NCBI GenBank assembly: GCA_021613335.1
Contig: JAJTWR010000454.1
Span: 144,001-208,000 of the forward strand
Direction: 5' to 3'
Source: Whitmania pigra
Lineage: Eukaryota; Annelida; Clitellata; Hirudinida; Haemopidae
Length of the DNA: 64,000 nucleotides
How positions within the stretch are numbered: position 1 is the stretch's first letter; every line of letters begins with the position of its first letter. Below, one piece after another: positions 12,020 to 25,400 of this stretch. The notes under the pieces are model-generated. The model worked only from the letters and a program-made list of their open reading frames with translations, had not been told where the DNA came from and did no database searches. A program made the translations under genes and the position numbers.

Positions 12020-14749
12020 ATGGAAAATTTTTCTGGATTTACAAGTAATACAACTGTTCAGGATCACAAGAATATAACATGCTTTCTGTGTACTAGATAT
12101 TACACTAGTCCAAGGATCTTACCATGCCATCATGTTTTTTGTTTATCTTGCATCAAGACATTGTGTGATAAATCAAAAATCTCAAGTACAACCTCACCCA
12201 CCAAGAAAAAGCTTGTTTGTCCAAAGTGCAAGGCTCGTCTTAGTGTACCAGTTGATGGCGTTGAGAGTTTTCCACTTGATCACAAAACTCAGTCATTAAA
12301 GGATCAAGTTATTGAAGAGCTTGCTCATAACATATCCAGATCAATCAATAATCCCAAGGAAGAAATCTTTTCTGAATTCTCAAGGAATTCTCCAAACGAC
12401 AGGAAGAAATTAAATCATGACAATTTAAGAAACTCCCAGGAAACGGCTGAAAATTTACCTTCATATAGCAGGGGAACGGAAAGCCCTTCGTCTTCAGCCT
12501 CACTCTATGGAGACTTCTCGAAGTATGCCAAGTACTTTAGTCAAGACAGCAATGTTGATGGTGACTACAAGCCAACAATCAAAGCTGACCACACAAGAGT
12601 TGGATATGAGTCAAGCACTAGATTCAGAAATCGGAGAGTGAACAGCAGAGAGAGACAAGGCTCAGAAGAAAAGGAAATGAGAAGGAGAACTTGGTATGGT
12701 TCAACTCTTCAGAATAGAAGAGCTCAATCTCTCAACAGAGCATCAATGTTTGTTGGAGTTGATGATAAAGACAAGAAATCTTCCGAAAACCTTTTCAAAA
12801 TATCAGAAGACAGGGAACAAACCACTCCGGGTAATGCATCTCCTAACATGCCGGTGTTTTCGAGTGATATTCCTAAGAATAAAAAGTCATCAGTTGAAAG
12901 CCAGGACAAGCCAAGCTATGCTCCATGGTATAAGAACAATGAGGAGAGGTTCGACTACTCTAGACCAAAATCTGCCAATACCAGTGACTTCAAATTTCAA
13001 GCATCCTATGGAACTGGTGAACCATTGCCTGAGAAAACACCAAAACGAGATTACACGCCTAGGTCTGGCTTGGGAGGACCAACAAGAATGACTTTGCCAA
13101 CTCACAGAGAGAACTTAGTCACAGACAGTTTTTTGAGGAAAAAGTCAAAAGATGAATCAGAAGGTTACGTCAATTCAAGCCAGAGAAAACCACGGATGGA
13201 AGAATACAATGATAAAAAACAAAGCCCTTCTGTGGGAAGTTTCACTCGCTCTCCAAAACAGTACGAGTCATCTGAGAGACAAGAACCCACTAGAACCTTT
13301 GTAGGTTCGAGACACGATAGATTTCAGAAGTCAAAAGGTGTTAATGCTCAAAATTGGAAAGATGACAAGAAAGAGTGTGAATTTACTTCCAGTTCCTTTG
13401 GAGAATCTACAAGAGCTTACAAAGTGACACCAAGGGAGAATTTGAACTTGGACATTGATAATCAAGAGTCACAACACAAGTCCAAAGAACAGGACTTTTC
13501 TCCTCGAAGAAGTAGGTCTAGGAAGAGTAACAAAACCAGGTGCAGAAGCGTTGAATCGAAATACAGCTTGAACAAGAATGACTTCAACAGTGAGTCAGAG
13601 TTCAGGAAGCACCTTCTGAATATGACAATGAGCAAAGAGAAGTATCAGCATATGATGGAGGATTTCAAGAAGGGTCAGTTGATTAATATGAGGTCTGATT
13701 CTATTGGTGGCTGCAACTTTGATGCTGATGATGTACAACCTGAAGTGTCAGTCAAGATGCAAGAAGACAAAGAAAATGTAGAAACTGATCCAAATAAATC
13801 TGATAATGGCAATGAGGCCTTTCAAAGAGTAGATCCTCCAAAGACGCCGAAGGAGCCGCTCATAGACGAAAACCTAATTATTACATTCAGAACAAAATAC
13901 TCGTCTCCACTTGATATCAAACGATTCCCCAAGCAAGAAGTCTATCCAGAGTATTGTGAAGGCATATTGAAACGATGGTCCTACCAGAAAAATGATTATG
14001 GAATTCCAACATCTGCCATTTTCTTGAGTTCAGGAAATCTTGTTGTTGCAGAGTACGGTCTGAGTTACTTAGAGTTTTTTGATGCTGGTGGCCATTTAGA
14101 GCATAATTTGACTGGAATCAAACCTTATGGACTGACCAAGTCCAGTTTTAACCAGAATATCATTGTTGGAGACAGAAAGGGGAAATGCATCAGAATATTT
14201 GATGAATACGGAGCTGATGTCTCTCAGATAGACAATCTTGGAAGCGTCGAATGGCTGGCAGGAATGGCAACCAGAAAAGATGGAGGACTAATATTGTGTG
14301 ACAGAGGTCGATGTAAGATCCTCATCTGCAACAGTGCTGGTGAGAAGATTAAAGAGTTTGGGTCATTTGGATCTAGTGCAAAGCAGTTATGCATGGCCGA
14401 CTTTCTTGCTGTGGATAATAAGAACAGGATATTGGTGGCCGATTCTGGAAACCATTGTGTTAAGGTCTTTGATCCAGATGGTACATTCTTGAAAGTTATT
14501 GGTAGCAGAGGAAGCGGGGATGGACAAATGGAGTGGCCCAAAGGAATTGCCGTCGACAAGGACGACAACATCATAGTGGCTGACACATTGAACCACAGAA
14601 TAAGCCTCTATTCCCCTGATGGCATTTTTGTTAAACATCTCATGACATCAATACCAGATCCATACAATATAACTTGTTCTGAAGGGATTTTGGGAGTCCT
14701 CCATTACAACCTGAAGGGGATGTCCCAGTATGATGTTTATATTTATTGA
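12020..14749 (+). CDS. RING-finger and NHL-repeat protein (TRIM-NHL-like E3 ligase without B-box)
   Basis: An intronless 909-aa ORF starting at ATG in a good context (AAAATGG). The C3HC4 RING is complete: C21, C24, C36, H38, C41, C44, C67, C70, including LPCHHVFCLSCI and CPKC. Such RINGs recruit E2 enzymes for ubiquitin transfer. The middle (about 80-610) is long, low-complexity and Ser/Arg/Lys-rich, with an RS-like patch (PRRSRSRKSNKTRCRS). The C-terminus (about 630-900) has NHL-type beta-propeller repeats, for example GIAVDKDDNIIVADTLNHRI and RILVADSGNHCVKVFDPDG. No B-box Cys/His cluster follows the RING, unlike classical TRIM2/3/71; the layout is closer to NHL-1-type proteins. NHL propellers in this family bind RNA or proteins. 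Absence of introns among intron-rich neighbours suggests a retrocopy or a large-exon gene. Confidence 0.88.
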   Translation: MENFSGFTSNTTVQDHKNITCFLCTRYYTSPRILPCHHVFCLSCIKTLCDKSKISSTTSPTKKKLVCPKCKARLSVPVDGVESFPLDHKTQSLKDQVIEELAHNISRSINNPKEEIFSEFSRNSPNDRKKLNHDNLRNSQETAENLPSYSRGTESPSSSASLYGDFSKYAKYFSQDSNVDGDYKPTIKADHTRVGYESSTRFRNRRVNSRERQGSEEKEMRRRTWYGSTLQNRRAQSLNRASMFVGVDDKDKKSSENLFKISEDREQTTPGNASPNMPVFSSDIPKNKKSSVESQDKPSYAPWYKNNEERFDYSRPKSANTSDFKFQASYGTGEPLPEKTPKRDYTPRSGLGGPTRMTLPTHRENLVTDSFLRKKSKDESEGYVNSSQRKPRMEEYNDKKQSPSVGSFTRSPKQYESSERQEPTRTFVGSRHDRFQKSKGVNAQNWKDDKKECEFTSSSFGESTRAYKVTPRENLNLDIDNQESQHKSKEQDFSPRRSRSRKSNKTRCRSVESKYSLNKNDFNSESEFRKHLLNMTMSKEKYQHMMEDFKKGQLINMRSDSIGGCNFDADDVQPEVSVKMQEDKENVETDPNKSDNGNEAFQRVDPPKTPKEPLIDENLIITFRTKYSSPLDIKRFPKQEVYPEYCEGILKRWSYQKNDYGIPTSAIFLSSGNLVVAEYGLSYLEFFDAGGHLEHNLTGIKPYGLTKSSFNQNIIVGDRKGKCIRIFDEYGADVSQIDNLGSVEWLAGMATRKDGGLILCDRGRCKILICNSAGEKIKEFGSFGSSAKQLCMADFLAVDNKNRILVADSGNHCVKVFDPDGTFLKVIGSRGSGDGQMEWPKGIAVDKDDNIIVADTLNHRISLYSPDGIFVKHLMTSIPDPYNITCSEGILGVLHYNLKGMSQYDVYIY

Positions 14750-15577
14750 AATCTTGTTTGCTCAGCAGAAACATGTCAGTAATATTTTTTATTTGTTATA
14801 TTTTTGCCTGTTTTTTCTGCTTGTTTTTTTTTTCACCTTGGCATGATTTATTTTTCTATGGTGCTGCCTTGCTTTTGCTGTTTTATTGTTAATTTAATTA
14901 GTTAATTGTTTCTGGCTGGAAAATTGATGGCTCATTCTTTTTTATCCAATTACACATTTTGCAAAGTTATTTAATTTGGAGCAGATCGATCGAAAACTGA
15001 ATATTTGGATTCACTTATCTCTCATTCGGTTTTGGTGCGATTCTGAAGTATGATAATCTCCATCAATCACTAGAGCTATCTATTTTGAATGTTTGCTTCT
15101 CTTTGATATGACAGCTGGTCTTTGCCATGATTGCTTTATCTCTGCAGGGGCTTATCCGTTTCAAGCAGTCGAAGATGTTAGCACATTACTTAATTTTTCA
15201 ATAATTGCTTAATATTACAGACTACTACTTTCGAGATTGTAACTTGTGAAAGATGAATAAACATGTGTGTAACTGGCTTTACATTGTGAGTCGCTCAAAC
15301 TTTCAGTGATTTGTACTAGTCGTTAGTCTGGGTTAAAGCCAAAGTTGTGCAGACTCAGTTGAACCGCCACAACCAACTATCCAACCATGTAACAAACTAA
15401 TTTAAATAGACGCCTAATTGGAGCACTAGCACACAAACTCGCGGGCCTTCGGAATCACTTCCACGGATTCCTCGTGCACATATTTAGGACAATATTTCAG
15501 CTATTGCAGGTGGATGGGCCCCTGCCCTAACTCTCAAAATTGGCCTAAAATTAAATGATCTTCCATTATTTTGGTCA
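14750..15577. other. RING-NHL 3'UTR and spacer
   Basis: Begins with T-rich 3'UTR sequence that contains the plus-strand poly(A) signal. I see no coding feature in the rest. Confidence 0.55.
15256..15261 (+). terminator. poly(A) signal of RING-NHL gene
   Basis: AATAAA about 510 bases after the stop codon, followed by GT-rich sequence (ACATGTGTGTAACTGG) of the type seen downstream of cleavage sites. Confidence 0.5.
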
Positions 15578-15778
15578 TCATTCACGTCGAAGAAATCGGG
15601 GTATCGCAACAGAAGTCAATGCCAGCAGCAACAGGCTTGGCACTAACTGTAACAAATAATAAACTTGACACTTTTCAATATTCAGAATGTCATCATCCAA
15701 ACGTTCGAAAATATAACTTGTAATAGTATCCACGATCCAAAAGAAATGACGAAGACAATTTAAAAATGCACCTTCCAT
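15578..15778 (-). CDS. Possible 66-aa tail-anchored microprotein
   Basis: A 66-codon ORF from ATG to TGA. The first part is amphipathic (FLNCLRHFFWIVDTITSYIF), then acidic (ERLDDDIL), and a hydrophobic C-terminal stretch (LLQLVPSLLLLALTSVAIP) ends in the basic residues RFLRRE. That is the form of a small tail-anchored membrane protein. There is no homology I recognise, and the length is within what chance allows. It could also be the last exon of a spliced gene. It lies between the RING-NHL 3' end and the giant ORF. Confidence 0.3.
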   Translation of the reverse strand: MEGAFLNCLRHFFWIVDTITSYIFERLDDDILNIEKCQVYYLLQLVPSLLLLALTSVAIPRFLRRE

Positions 15779-16485
15779 TCAAAACTAGAGCACGATTCAA
15801 AGCTAGATAAGGTCCTTATTAAGCGTAGGAGGAATGTGGAAGTGGAAGCAAAAGAAGTCGAACAGCCGAGAATACAGACTAGTACCGACACTGCAGAAGC
15901 TAAACTTAAATTACGTGATATGAAACCGAGCGTCTCCCAGGTGACCGACTAACTACATCACAATGACACAAACAACAAAATCATCAAAAGTTATAAACAG
16001 ACTTAACAAAATTCAGCGACTACTTTCACCTTTACGTCTTTGGAAATGCAATTATGCAAATACTAAGGCATAATTAAGGCATAAATAGGTTTAATCAAAA
16101 CAATTAAAAAAATAATTTTAAGCTTATGGAAATTACATCATTACAAATTTAACGCTCCTTTGACCACAGAATAAACCAGCCACAAAAATAAGCTAGGGCA
16201 GAGTTATTAAGAGCCAGGATGGCAAGTCAAGTGTTGGCAAACATCTAAAAAACCCTCCAATGGCAAATGCTTAAAGAGACAATTTTGAATAACTTAAGCT
16301 TAAATTCAATCAAAATACCAATTTCGTTTACACGTTTAGAAGCAAAATGAATTCAGCTGTTGGTTTAAGGAATGACATCAAATAACAAAACAGATAAAAT
16401 ATCCAACAAATTAAAATCAGTCTCTGAATTCTCCAGAGTGTGTCACTTTTTGTGATAGCACATCATGCACATTTTCTAATAGTAT
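15779..16485. other. Probable giant-ORF 3'UTR / spacer
   Basis: This stretch is downstream of the giant minus-strand ORF stop. It contains no recognised gene and no AATAAA on the minus strand that I could pick out. Confidence 0.45.
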
Positions 16486-19400
16486 CTAATGTAGATTTCC
16501 ATTGAACTTATCAGAACTCAAGGAATATCTATATACATTGGAAAGGTTGACATTGCCTCTGTAGTTACGAGAAGGGTTGTAGTGATTGTTATTAGGATGA
16601 TCCGCGACAGATGCAGAATAATTACAGAATGTATCAGGATAGAATTTGTAGATTGGAATCTCCGTAAAACCAGCATTCACGTTTGGCTGATAATAAGGAT
16701 GAGAAATTGGAGGATTTGACGAAAGAGCAGTCTGCTTATAGTTTCTGGTACGTACATTTCCTGGATTCATGAGAAGGGTTTCAATCTGGTAATTGGCTTT
16801 GAGAGAGCCTTGAGCCCTATTTCCCAATCTGTTGCCACCGTCCTTTGATGCCACATCATGCAAGTCGCTTATATTGGCAGGGTGCAGCACAACATCTTTT
16901 TTCTTGTCCAATTTGTTCCTGGAAAAATTATGGTCTAGAGATGTGGGTTGCTCAGATTTTTTGGCCTTCAGCTTCAACATGCTGTAAGAGCTCATGTCGC
17001 TGGAATTCCTCGGCAGGTAGACTTCCCTCAGATCAAAGACGTCTTTTGAGTTGAAAGAATGGATGTGGGAATGCTTGAAGGAATCGTTGTCGGTAGTTTG
17101 GGACCTCAAAGCAGCCCTGTGGCCATTGTTGTCTATTACTGTATGGCACTGTTCTGCCTCATCTGTCTGTGGCACTGTGCTTCCCTGAGCTCCAATTTTG
17201 AGAGATCCAGATGAAGGATAACCCGAGTAAGAAACAGAGTACCTGTAGGGTGCTTGAAAATCTGCATAAGGAATGTAATGGCGCTGAAGATGATAGGATT
17301 CTGGGTGGATAGAATGTCTCGAGGAGTGATCTATGTAATTCGCTCCAAACATGTGACAATCGTTTTGATTCACGACCATCCTTGGATTAGTCAGGTTTGA
17401 AACATAACCATGGACTGGAGGCAGATTCAGTCTTGAAGCCAAATGAGTTTGTAGACCATTCTTCATCTGAGATACAAAGGTGGATGCACTATTTTCTGGA
17501 AGAATGCCAGGCTGACCCTTATAGACATTGTCAGAGGCAGGGAGGCAACATGCTTCACCGATGTTACGAGCTGAGAGATGAGTCAACCTATAATTTGGAA
17601 AGCCTTGCCCCATTGCTGGAAAGCCTGAAAAACTCTCTTTATAGAGAGGAGTGGGTCTTATGGGTCGATTTGCAACTTTTACTCGCTGTAGGGTGCAAAC
17701 ATTGTTCAACTCAGCATAAGATGGCAGATGGTCCAAATGTATGTTATAATGAGGCTCTGGTTTGGCTCTGATAATGTGGGTGCCAGAAGAATTAATTGAC
17801 TCATCGTAATAAGGCATTGAAGGGCACTTCATTTCCAGCATGTCACCTTTGCATTTTGTCTGAAAAGTTTCTTTCGGCATGTTGTCCAACTCAACAACAT
17901 CGTTAGGACAATGATAAGCTCTTTTTCTTTCTGATGCCATCATAGCATAACTATCATCCTTGAATCCATAACTGGCATCAAATGAATTTTTTACATCAGC
18001 TGAGATAATACAAGAGAGATTTTGACTATTACCCTGACTCATGGTATCTTTGTAGCTGCAACTTGAACTGGGATGATGTTGCATTGCTGTAGATGCTTTG
18101 TCGTGACATGAATTCTGCTTTTGGTTAACTGGCGGCAGCTTGGGCTTCGAAAGCAATTTCACGAACGATCTCTGATTTCCCAAACATCCACTTTCGTAAA
18201 GAAAAACTGGCTTTCTCAACAAATACTTTTCATGGCCTGAAGCTTCAGGACCATTTAAATGTTCTCTCCTCTCAGATTCCCTGAAAAATGAGCATGAACT
18301 CATACCACAAGGAGAGCCCAGATAAAAAATGTTCTTATTCTTGAAATCATTTAGGGAGAAATCATCATTGGGCTCATAACCTATATAAAGTTTACTTTTG
18401 AAACAAGCTATGAAGTAATTTTCTGCTTCAGTATTTTTTACTGATTTCTTTCCCCATCTTTGAATAAGTTGTTTCCTTCTTTGAGCTTGGAATTTTAATT
18501 TTTGGAACTTTTGGATAATGTAATCGAGCCTCGAGTATTTCCAATGCCGAGCCTTTCGTTGTTTTTTCAGATTTTTTCTTTTCTTATTTTTTTCAGCGAG
18601 CGATCTGCAGTACATTGCCTTAGAGGTTTTTTCCGACATCAAAGAAAGAGCTTGTTTATCAAAATGTTTTGGGTCAGAATTGTTGTTCATACTCAACCAC
18701 TTGCTTTTGAAAGACTTGAAAAAATTTGCCTTATTTCCCTGAGGCAAGCATTCTGAAGGGATTTCATCCATGGAATTTGATACTTCCATGGCACTTGAAG
18801 ATGATTCTGCACTGATATTTGAACCTTCAAGGCCAGATTGAGATGCTAAGGACAAAGTAGGGGTATGAATATTATATGTTCTATTATCAGGATCTTTTTG
18901 TTGGCAAGTGGAATAAAATTTCATTGCCAATTCCTTACCATCTCTGCTAGCTTCATCTTCGTCATCTTCCTCACCATTGAGTATGTCACTGCTCATGAAA
19001 TCAATAGCATCTCCCTTTTCAAGGGATGGTAAAACTGGAGACCTATCTGCATTGCTAAAGTAATTACAATCGTATCTGTCCACAAATTCGTTATTCTCAA
19101 TTTGATGAAGATCTTCATCGTCCGCATACTTTGAACTAAAAAAGTCAATATTCAAGATGCTCTCAACAGCAGCCTGAAGTTCTTCTGGATCATCATCCAC
19201 CGGTTCCTCCTGGAGCATTCCTGACATATCACTTTGCACCTGAAAGAAAGAATTACTGCTAGATTGTGGGCCAATTCCAGATTGAGCTTGGCAATTTCTT
19301 TTCGAAAATTCAAATCCATCCAGAAGGTTAGTTAGGCTCTTCTCTGACATATTATCCTGGTATTTGATATTTGACTCTACCAAGTCTTTTTTGGGGGTTG

Positions 19401-22400
19401 GTGTCTCAATAGACCTTTCTGAAATGCACCTTGCATTGGTGATGTTTTGACTCAGAGAATTTGAATTAGTCATTTTAGCAGAGCAAAATGGATGTGTTGG
19501 ACTCATAGCTTCGAGCTTTTCTCCAGAAGTGTTGACCATTGGATCAGCTTGCTTTGATTCATTTGAGATAACCCTTTCCAAGGTAAATTCTTCAAACTTC
19601 AAAGGCATACTTGTTAACGATATCATCATATCATCAAAAACATTTCGTGCAGACTTTTGAAGGTCGTGCTTATTCCTCGTATCATCTGCAGTCATTTCAT
19701 CTCTTACATCAGGGTTGTAGTCACTTTTGGAGTGCTCAAAATCATCACTTAATTTATTATTGTCATTAGTATGTTCATCATGACTGTCACCTTTGGAGCA
19801 CTCAAAATCATTGCTTAATTTATTATTGACACAAATATGTTCATCATGATTGTTTTCAATTAGATTAATCCTAGGTGGAGAAGAGACATCGTCCTCTACT
19901 GTATGCTCAACTTGATCTGCACTGTCAGCCAAATCCCCAATATTTGCAGTGTCATTACTTGAATCCTCTTTACTTTTATTAGAACAAGGTTTCAAGCTAC
20001 AAATAGTTGTTTCAACTTCTCTACACTCTACACATCTCTCATCATTTTTATGGATTGAAGAAACTTCAGATTCTAAAATGTTATCAAAATCAGCTTCGAC
20101 ATTGACTTCAAATTTGTTGACCTTTTCGTGAGGACTTTGAACGGGAATATATGATTCAGTGCTACAAACAGATAAATTACATAATTCACCATTAGAACTT
20201 TTGTCCCCAAATTTGTCCAAAATTAGTCCTAACCCATTAGAACTCTCAGAAGATTTTAAATCACTTCTGTCCAAGTCATCAACTTGGTTGCTTTGGGTGG
20301 ATTTACTAAGAGAATCCTCAGAAGCATAACAATCTCCTAATTTACAAGTTTTTTCAAGGCCGTTTGCTTTGCAGTGATCGACGGTCGAATGATTTTCTTT
20401 GCAGTTTGACCGTGGACTTGTATCATGGCTTGCAGAAAAACAAACACTAGCACTCTCGGCACAAAAATCCATATTCTTAGCATGAACATCTGATGAATCT
20501 TCCATCAAATTTGAAGCTATGCCAAAAGTTATTTGTGATTTTTCTATCATTTGACTGTTGGTTTTATCGCCAGAGTAGCACCTGGTTTTAGCAGGAGACG
20601 AAGAATCCAAATGCGGAGACCCGCAAAAATCGACATTATTTGAATCTTCTCTCGTGCAATCAAAATCACATTCATCTCTACTTACAACAAAGGTACCATC
20701 ACTAGTTTTATTATAATTTGAGAAGATTTCCAAATTCCTCTCGTCAAGAATGTCTTGATGATTGTTATTGTTGCCATTATAAGTAGTTCTTACTTCACTT
20801 TCTAGGTCTTTAGACTCCTTTTCATCTACTCTACTTATAGCTTCAAGACTTTCTTTAGAATAATCTTCAGTAATGCCTTGATTATCTAGGCCTTTGCCTA
20901 TACTATCGTTATTATGGTCAAAGTTATTATGAGCAAAGTCATCATACTCCTCAGTTGATATTACATAATCTTCATATTGTTCATCATTTCGATTTAAAAC
21001 TTGTGGAGGGCTTGCATTGTGAACTTCCAAATCACTGTTGCCCTTTTCCTCACATCTTTGGTTAGGATTATCATTAAAAATACAGATATCATACCCACTA
21101 GGATTTTTGGTATTTGCTTGATTACCATCATGCAATAATGAAGCGTCATCTAATGCAGTTTTATTATTACAATTGGAAGGATTTGAAAATTTGGTTTGTT
21201 CATTTGAGCATGTATCTTCCATAGGTTCTTTGCAAGAAATGATTGCATGTGGGCCATCATTGCTAAAGTCTCTCTGAATGTTTACAGATTCATTACCTAA
21301 GAAATCATGTTCATCTCCATCATCGTCCATGAAATTTCTCAGATGTTCTGATGTGGCATTTTTTTCATTGTCCTCAGACAATGTTACAAAATGCAAATCA
21401 TTAGTACTGCCGTTATCATGATCTTTGATGTCTGAATCCTCAATAGACTGTTCAATATCCATGCAGCCTGTGCAATCAAAAGTGATATCATCACCACTTG
21501 TGTTTCTATCATTGCCATAATCAATTGTTTGGAAATTTTCAATAGTCTCATCTCCATGATATGAAACACAAGGCATGTTAGCTGAAAATAAAAAGCTGTT
21601 GAAATTGTGATTTACAGAATGATCTAAACTGTCTTCTTGGGGATCATGTTTCTCATCAAGTGTATGACTGGTTTCAACTTCTTGATGATGGCTGCTTTCC
21701 CTTCCTTGAGCAACAGCATTACCTTTATTCAACTCAGTGATGTCATCTTCACTAGGGTCCATGACTCTATCTTCATCACAAATTCTTTGCTTATTATCAT
21801 AAATGACTATTTCATGATTAACATCTTTGCTACAAACATAAGCCTTACCACCATCATTACTGTCAACCTCATCATGTATAATCTTTTGCTGTGAATCACT
21901 ACCATCATCAATTGTATTCTCACTGCTGAATTGTTCATCTAAAGCTGGTGAAGAAACACTTTTCATAGTGATATTTCCATCATTTACATTCATTTTGTCA
22001 CTACAAATTGGCCTTGTTTCTTCTGATACAAAATTGTCCAATGTGTTAAAATTTATGTCTGAGTTTAAATGAATGGCATTCATGTTAAGAGATTGGCCGA
22101 TCTCCTTAAAATCACACAAAGTTGATCCTTGGTGCGAAATAGAATGTTCTTCATCAGCAGCTTCTGTTTCCTTTAATTCGAGATTACAGATCTTCTCGAA
22201 CTCATGAGATTTTGCAACACCACTAAATTCTTTGAGAGTTAGATTCAAAGGAGATGGAATTTTTTCATGAAGAAAATTCATAGCTTCATTAAAATTTTGC
22301 CCTCCTGATGAATAATAACATTTCTCCTCTTGTTCAAAGTTGGAATCACAAGAGGGTGTCAGTGTTTTTAAGAAGGCATGGTCAGTTGAATTTTGTGAGA

Positions 22401-25400
22401 TTTGATCATCAACATCTTTGTCACCATCACTCACATTTTCATTGTCAATTGGAAAGTTAGATTCTGAACATGATAAAGGAAGGGCTTCATCAAAGGACTT
22501 TCCCCAATTTTGACTATCTGCACCACACGTCTGCTTTTCGGGGATATCATCGCAGGTATCGTGAATGCCTTCGCCAATGTCACGATCGTCGTGAAATTTG
22601 TGAAATTCTCCATTGCACGTGGAATTGTGACCAGACTGGCTTCTTTTTTCATCAGTTTTCATGTATAAGTATTGGTCAATGGAAATACTCTCCCCTTTAT
22701 CATTACTATTATCTGTTGCAATAGCTCCTTTTGAAACATTGAGCTTAAATTCATTGCTGGTATTTATTTCATAATTTTCACTTTCACCTTCATCGAAGTC
22801 ATGAAGCTGCTCATTTGAAGTTTTGCAAGCTTGGACCAATTCCCTGCCATTTAAACCTTCTACTCTCAGCATATCACCTTCTATTTCCTTAGCAGTGTTA
22901 CCATCTACATTTAAAAAGGCTTCATTTTTTTCTTTAATAATTGTCTGATTACCAAAATCGACAAAATCGTCGATGCGAACGGTCTCGTCGTCGTCATCGT
23001 CGTCTCCTCCACTATCTGCCCTGTTGCAGTCTTCATTTAATTCTTTATAAACCATTGCTTTTTTCCTGAAATCAGAGTCATTGAAAGCAATATTCACATC
23101 AGAACTACAAAAGGCAGAACTATTTTCGTGATATGAAGCTCTACTGATTTCTTCCCAAGTACAATACTTTTCATCAATGTCATCATCATCATCATCACAC
23201 TGCTTTTCCATGAAGATCTTATTTTTGAAGTCTGATGGAGAAACAGACCCAGCTACAAGTTTACCAGTGTCCAAGTTGAGGCCCATTGGCACAACTTCAG
23301 ATATATTATTGATGCCAGGCACATCGTTCTCCTTTCTCGACGATTCTTGCTCGTGCGATCCTGCATCCCTGCTTTGATTGGTCTTAATGCGCAGGTCTAG
23401 GCCGTTGTTCTCTTCGTCCGAAGTGGGCTCGTAGTTATAGGATCTGCAATGCATCTTGATGATGTCATTGTAGTGCCTATAAAAGTCGTAACCATTAGTA
23501 TAATTGTAAGCAACGTACAGGTCTCTATAAGTGCTAGCCAGAGAGTACTGCTTGTAAATGTCGTTGACCTGATTCTCCGGATAACCGGCGTACGAGTCAT
23601 CAAAATCGGCAAAGAGATCCGTCACGGAAAGCTGAGAATTTCTAAAGCGGCTGCAAAGATCGATCGAGCTGTTGGAATAACCCATCCTATTATAAATCTC
23701 TGCGTATTCGGCCATCATCGACTGCACGTTGGTCGACATGGGATCTGGAAAGCTCACTTTCTGATCGCCATCGATGCATTGGCCGACGGTAGTGGCTGCA
23801 CAGTATAATTTGTCATGGCTGCCACCAATTTCATTGTATTGTCTGTCGATCAGGTCGTTGTCAAAATCAAGATCACTCTTTATGGCCAAATTACATAGCA
23901 TCTCAGTCTGCAATGTTTCACAATTCTCATTGGTTGGATAGGAATCTGTATTCAGAGCTGGATCAAATGGCTCTAATTTTCCAGGACAGTCATTGGGAAA
24001 GTTCTGATAAGAGGTCAGAGAATTATCAGAAACAGATTGATCTACTCTTGAACTTTCTGAATGAGATGGATGTGTATCAACAAAATGGCAGTGATCATCG
24101 GATGCATTGGTTTCGCATTCATTCCTAGAACCTTTACCATTATCATTGCCAGAAAAATTAAAATCATTGCTTACAATACCATCCTCTTCTCCGTGGTCGG
24201 GTAACCTCGAGTTATGATAATTATCAAAAAGAATACCTTCATCTTCATAACATCCACTGTCTTTAATATCACTATTACATTCTTCTTCATCAGCTTCAGA
24301 AGAAGAAGAAGAGTTTTCACTGACATCAGCAGCATCAGTATTTCTTGATGGAGAATCACAATGTTTGTCAAATCCATTCTCCTTACCATTCATTTTTACA
24401 AAGTGTTTGTTGCCCGTGTGCACATTCATCTCGTCCTCATAACTGTAATAGTTTGGACTCCCAAAATTATCATCAACATTGCTGTCATCAGCATCACTTC
24501 CATTCTTGCTATACACATAGGCTTCATTTTTATCAAAAGTACCCTGCACAGCATTAATCCCTCCTTGAAATTTTGAAGTTCCTTTTGCCTCGATTAAATT
24601 AGTTTCACTGTTGTTACCATCATTGCTATTAACGTTGACATCACATCCCGTTGTCAGAGATCTATAACATTGCTCCTCATCACAGCCAAAGGGGAAACCG
24701 ACGTCGTCGTGAATGTTTGAGCGACACTCGTCCGCACTACTGCTGCTCTCGTCCGAAGACGATATACCGTCGCCAAACAATTGCTTTGAATTCATTTCGT
24801 CACTTGTTCGACTGTTGCAATCATCATCGGTCGAGGTCACGTCATTGGGGCAAGGATCGGAAGCCTCGTTTACAATTACTGCGTCGAGCTCGTCGCAGTC
24901 GTCGCTCCAACTTTCTTCATTATAGTCAATAGAACCGACAGATCTTTCGGCACATTCGTCGTCGCGAGGAGGAGTCGAAGAGTCGCGTTCACTTTCCGCA
25001 TTGGAATAAAGACTAAGATTGCTGCTAGGATGTTTATCAAGTTTGTTATTTGTTTTACAACATTTAACCTCTATGTCACTAATGGAATTCTCAGCAGCAC
25101 TGCTTGAACGACTAACTTCTTGATCAAAATTGTCTTCATTATTAAAATCATTAATATCTCCAACATCTGATTCTTTACCACTTCGAATTTCTTTTGGATG
25201 GTATTCGTTGTCAACATAACTGCTGTCTGCACTATTACTACTATCATCATCACTGTCAGTAATAGAAATATCACTTAACCAATGATCTTCTGTTGTTAAT
25301 AAAGTCATGTTTTTACTAGAACCAGAATTTTCAAAGTAGAGATTATTATTTAGACTATCATCATCATTATTATTATTAACACCAATGTCATTGTAATCAC

